NCBI GenBank assembly: GCA_963792175.1
Contig: CAWBVG010000051.1
Span: forward strand, 1 to 50,360
DNA length: 50,360 bases
DNA from: CAWBVG01 sp963792175
GTDB taxonomy: Bacteria; Acidobacteriota; Vicinamibacteria; Vicinamibacterales; CAVVIG01
Direction of reading: 5' to 3'
This document shows positions 47,852-50,360 of this stretch, one piece after another; the first letter of the stretch is position 1, and each line of letters begins with the position of its first letter. Made by a program: the position numbers and the translations under genes. The notes under the pieces are model-generated. The model was not told where the DNA came from and ran no database searches. It was given only the letters and a program-made list of their open reading frames with translations.

Positions 47852-50314
47852 TCACTCCGCGCGCAGGGAGATGGTGGCATCGACACACGCAGCCGGCGCG
47901 CGGGCACATAGCACGCCGCCAGCGCGACCGCGGCAGAGGCCGGCGAACACCGCAGCGAACGTCGCCGGGTCGGCGCCGCCGAACCCCGAACAGCAGCCGC
48001 TGCATGAAGCGCGTCGCCGCCAGCGCGCCGGCGAGGCCAGTCCATGCCCACGGCGACCGCCAGCCCCTGCCGCAGAATCATCCGAGGACCCCTGCTCGGT
48101 CGCGCCCAGCGCGATGCGGATGCCGATCTCGCGCGTCGTCTGCGACCGAGATAGGCCGTGACGCCGTAGACGCCGATCGTGGCCAGCCGAGCGCGACGCC
48201 GGCGAACAACGACAGCAACAGCATGGCGAAGCGCTGCCGCGCGAGCGAGTGGTCGACCCAGGCCGTCATCGGGCGCACGTCGGTAGAGCGGAAGATCCGG
48301 ATCGATCGCGTGGATCTCCTCGCGACCGCAGCGGCCAGCCCCGACGGATCGCCGGCACCCCGACACGACATACATCGCGCGAGAGCCCGACTGCGTGTGC
48401 GGCAAGTAGAACGCGATGCGGCCGCCCGCGTCGAGCCCGTACTGCTTGACGCGCCCCACGACGCCAACCACCGTCTGCCACGGGACCGTGGACCGCGCGT
48501 CGCCAGACGGATACGTTTGCCGATCGGATCGCGTCGGCCAGAACTCCGCCGCCATGAATTCGTCGACGATGACGACGCGGGGGTGATCCGGTGAGTCCTG
48601 TCGGTGAAGAACCGGCCCCGCAACGAGGGGGATGTTCATCGCCTGGAAGTACCGCCGCGACGCGACGCGCTGGTCGGCGTTGATGAACTGCTCGCCGGGC
48701 AAGGGCGCGCGTCCTTCAACGGTGATTGGCCCCCACGCGAAGAGCTGGCTGAGCGGCAGCGAGGTCACGCCGCCCGAGGCGGCAACCCCGGGCAACGCGT
48801 CCAGCCGTTCGCCACAGTTGCTCGTAGGTCGCGCCGCACGGCGCCGCGCCATCGGCGTACCTCGGGCCGGTCATCGTCAGCTCGAGGTCAGCACGCCGTG
48901 CGGATCGAAGCCCGGAGGCACGCGTTGCAGGCGAGCGAAACTGCGCACGAGCAGGCCAGCGGCCGACGAGGAGCGACCACCGACAGGGCGAGTTCGGCGA
49001 CGACCAGCATCCGGCGAAGGCGATCTGCCGCGGCCCCGGGCTCAATCCGGCCGATCCCCGTCCGGCGTCCTTCAGCGTTCCGTATGAGATCGAGGCGTCC
49101 GATGCCGCAGGGCCGGCGCCAGACCGAACAGGAGGCCGGAGGTGAGGCAAAGCGACCAGGGTGAAGAGGAGCATCGGGCCGTCGACGGCGATGTCGCGCG
49201 AGCCGAGGGAGGCTCGGCGGTTGCAGCCGGTGCATCCCACCTACGGCAACGAACGCCAGCGCGACGCCGCGCGGCCCCTCCGAGCAGCGCCAGCCCGACG
49301 CTCTCGGTCAACGGTTGCCGGGCGATTCGTCCCAGGTCGCGCCGAGCGCGATGCGGACGGCGATCTCGCGCCACGGCGAGCGCCCGCGAAAGCAGCAGAT
49401 TCGCGACGTTCGCGCACGCGACCAGCAGCACGAACCCGACCGCGCCAGGAGCACGGCCAGCGTCGCGCGCACGTTGCCCACCACTTGCTCGAACAGCGGG
49501 ACGATGCCTGAAGGTCAGTCCGCCGTTGGGCGGATACACCTCGCGGGAAGTCGCTGGCGCAGCCGAGCGGTGATCGTGTCCATCTCGGCCTGCGCCGCCG
49601 CCACGGCCACGCCCGGCTTCAGCGTGCCGATCACGTTATAGTCCTCGCGGTCGCGGCGTCTCCGCCGCAGCCGCCGGCAGCGGCAGCGTGCAGATAGACA
49701 TCGCCGTCCTCGGCGACGCCGAGGGTTGGCAACACCTCGCGTGGCAGCGAAAAGCGCGCGCTGCAGGACGCCGACGATCCGGCACGGCTCGCCGTTCAAG
49801 GTGATCGACGTGCCGACGATGCGCGGATCCAGTCCATACCGCCGCGCCCAGGTGCCGTGGCCGAGCACGGCGGCGCACGCCGGCCCCGGCGAATCTTCTT
49901 TCTGCCGGGTGTAAAAGCCGCCCCAGGCGCGGGCTGGGCGCCGAGCATGGGCAGCAGATTCGACGAAACGCGAATGACGCCGATCCGCTGCCGGATCGCC
50001 GCGTCCGGTCAGCGGCGTAGTTGCCGCCGATGGCAATCGCGACCTGCTCGAACCCGCGATGGCCGTTCTTGATGTCGAAGTATTGTGCGGTGGAAAACCA
50101 GTCCTCGGCGATGTTGAGGCCCGGCGATCGGTTCCAGAGAATGACGAGGCGGTCGGCGTTCTGTGTACGGCAGCGGCCGCAGCAGCAGCGCGCTCGTCAC
50201 GCTGAAGAGCGCCGCGTTCGCGCCGATGCCGATGGCGAGCGACAGCACCGCCGCCAGCGTGAAGCCGGGTTGCGCCACGAACCCGCGAATCGCGTACCTG
50301 ACGTCCTGCAGCAC
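47852..50314 (-). CDS. ADOP-family ABC transporter permease (MacB/FtsX type), heavily frameshifted
   Basis: The GTG at 50314 gives VLQDVRYAIRGFVAQPGFTL, then AVLSLAIGIGANAALFSVTS and ALLLRPLPYTE: the ADOP N-terminus. Fragments of the rest are readable in changing frames: GLDPRIVGTSITLNGEPCRI-type MacB_PCD sequence, SAVGFVLLVACANVANLLLS-like FtsX core, GVAASGGVTSLPLSQLFAWG and DSPDHPRVVIVDEFMAAEFW, ending in one frame VDATISLRAE with TGA 47852. Total about 820 residues, the family length. Frame changes come roughly every 100-250 bp, far denser than elsewhere, and near the window end, so low-coverage consensus error is more likely than decay, but a pseudogene cannot be excluded. It is a second ADOP besides 13669-16080. 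Confidence 0.75.
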
Positions 50315-50329
50315 GTGCTATATCATTCA

Positions 50330-50360
50330 CCAATTAACCAATTCGCCAATTCGCCAATTC
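50330..50360. repeat. 8-bp tandem repeat at the window end
   Basis: CCAATTAA, CCAATTCG, CCAATTCG, CCAATTC: four tandem units upstream of the ADOP gene's start and running off the window edge, so the full length is unknown. Confidence 0.85.

Overview
The window is GC-rich, densely coding DNA that looks like a fragment of an Acidobacteriota genome, most likely Vicinamibacteria-like. This is inferred from gene content: two MacB/FtsX permeases of the acidobacterial ADOP type, four Ser/Thr protein kinases (two with long C-terminal TPR regions next to a small ECF sigma factor), several PQQ-type beta-propellers, a sortilin/VPS10-like propeller and a GMC oxidoreductase/gluconate-dehydrogenase-subunit-3 pair. 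I saw no rRNA, tRNA, CRISPR array or insertion sequence. Many genes are interrupted by single-base frameshifts while 10.4-19.5 kb, 37.3-39.0 kb and 42.4-45.4 kb are clean. I read most frameshifts as consensus errors of a draft assembly; gene spans are therefore given across the breaks.

Layout. 0-10 kb: an isoprenylcysteine methyltransferase-like protein cut by the window edge, a tiny membrane protein, two head-to-head PQQ-propeller paralogues, an amidohydrolase, an M61 peptidase, a VPS10-type propeller with three Gly/Ala/Arg tracts, and a heme-motif protein of unknown function. 10-16 kb: a GT2 glycosyltransferase coupled to a polytopic GT-C-like protein, a TonB-type energy transducer and an ADOP permease. 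16-22.5 kb: two paralogous kinase-TPR genes facing each other around an ECF sigma factor.

22.6-31.7 kb holds two co-directional operons led by paralogous ATP/ADP-translocase (TLC)-like transporters that share an upstream element (TTGCGGGGTTT, 10 nt, GGCGCGTTAAG). The first is TLC-HEAT plus a membrane Ser/Thr kinase. The second is TLC, a D15-type outer-membrane protein, an exported protein with HxDxKxxN and DFG kinase-like motifs, and a PAP2 phosphatase. I regard this as the best candidate for an undescribed system: an envelope phosphorylation module with its own nucleotide transporter.

31.6-35.8 kb, on the minus strand, reads kinase-TPR, caspase-like protease, small polytopic membrane protein, secreted protein. 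It is partly A/T-richer than its surroundings and has abnormal junctions at both ends; it is a possible kinase-controlled protease module. 36-42 kb carries a TPR/zinc peptidase, a GMC oxidoreductase with its Tat-type small subunit and a cytochrome c/propeller protein (a periplasmic oxidation module), and a DoxX-like protein. 42.4-50.4 kb carries a cytochrome-PQQ dehydrogenase, an HD-GYP response regulator, a multicopper oxidase with a large internal deletion, an enoyl-CoA hydratase (plus a remnant of a second copy) and a heavily frameshifted second ADOP permease running to the window end.
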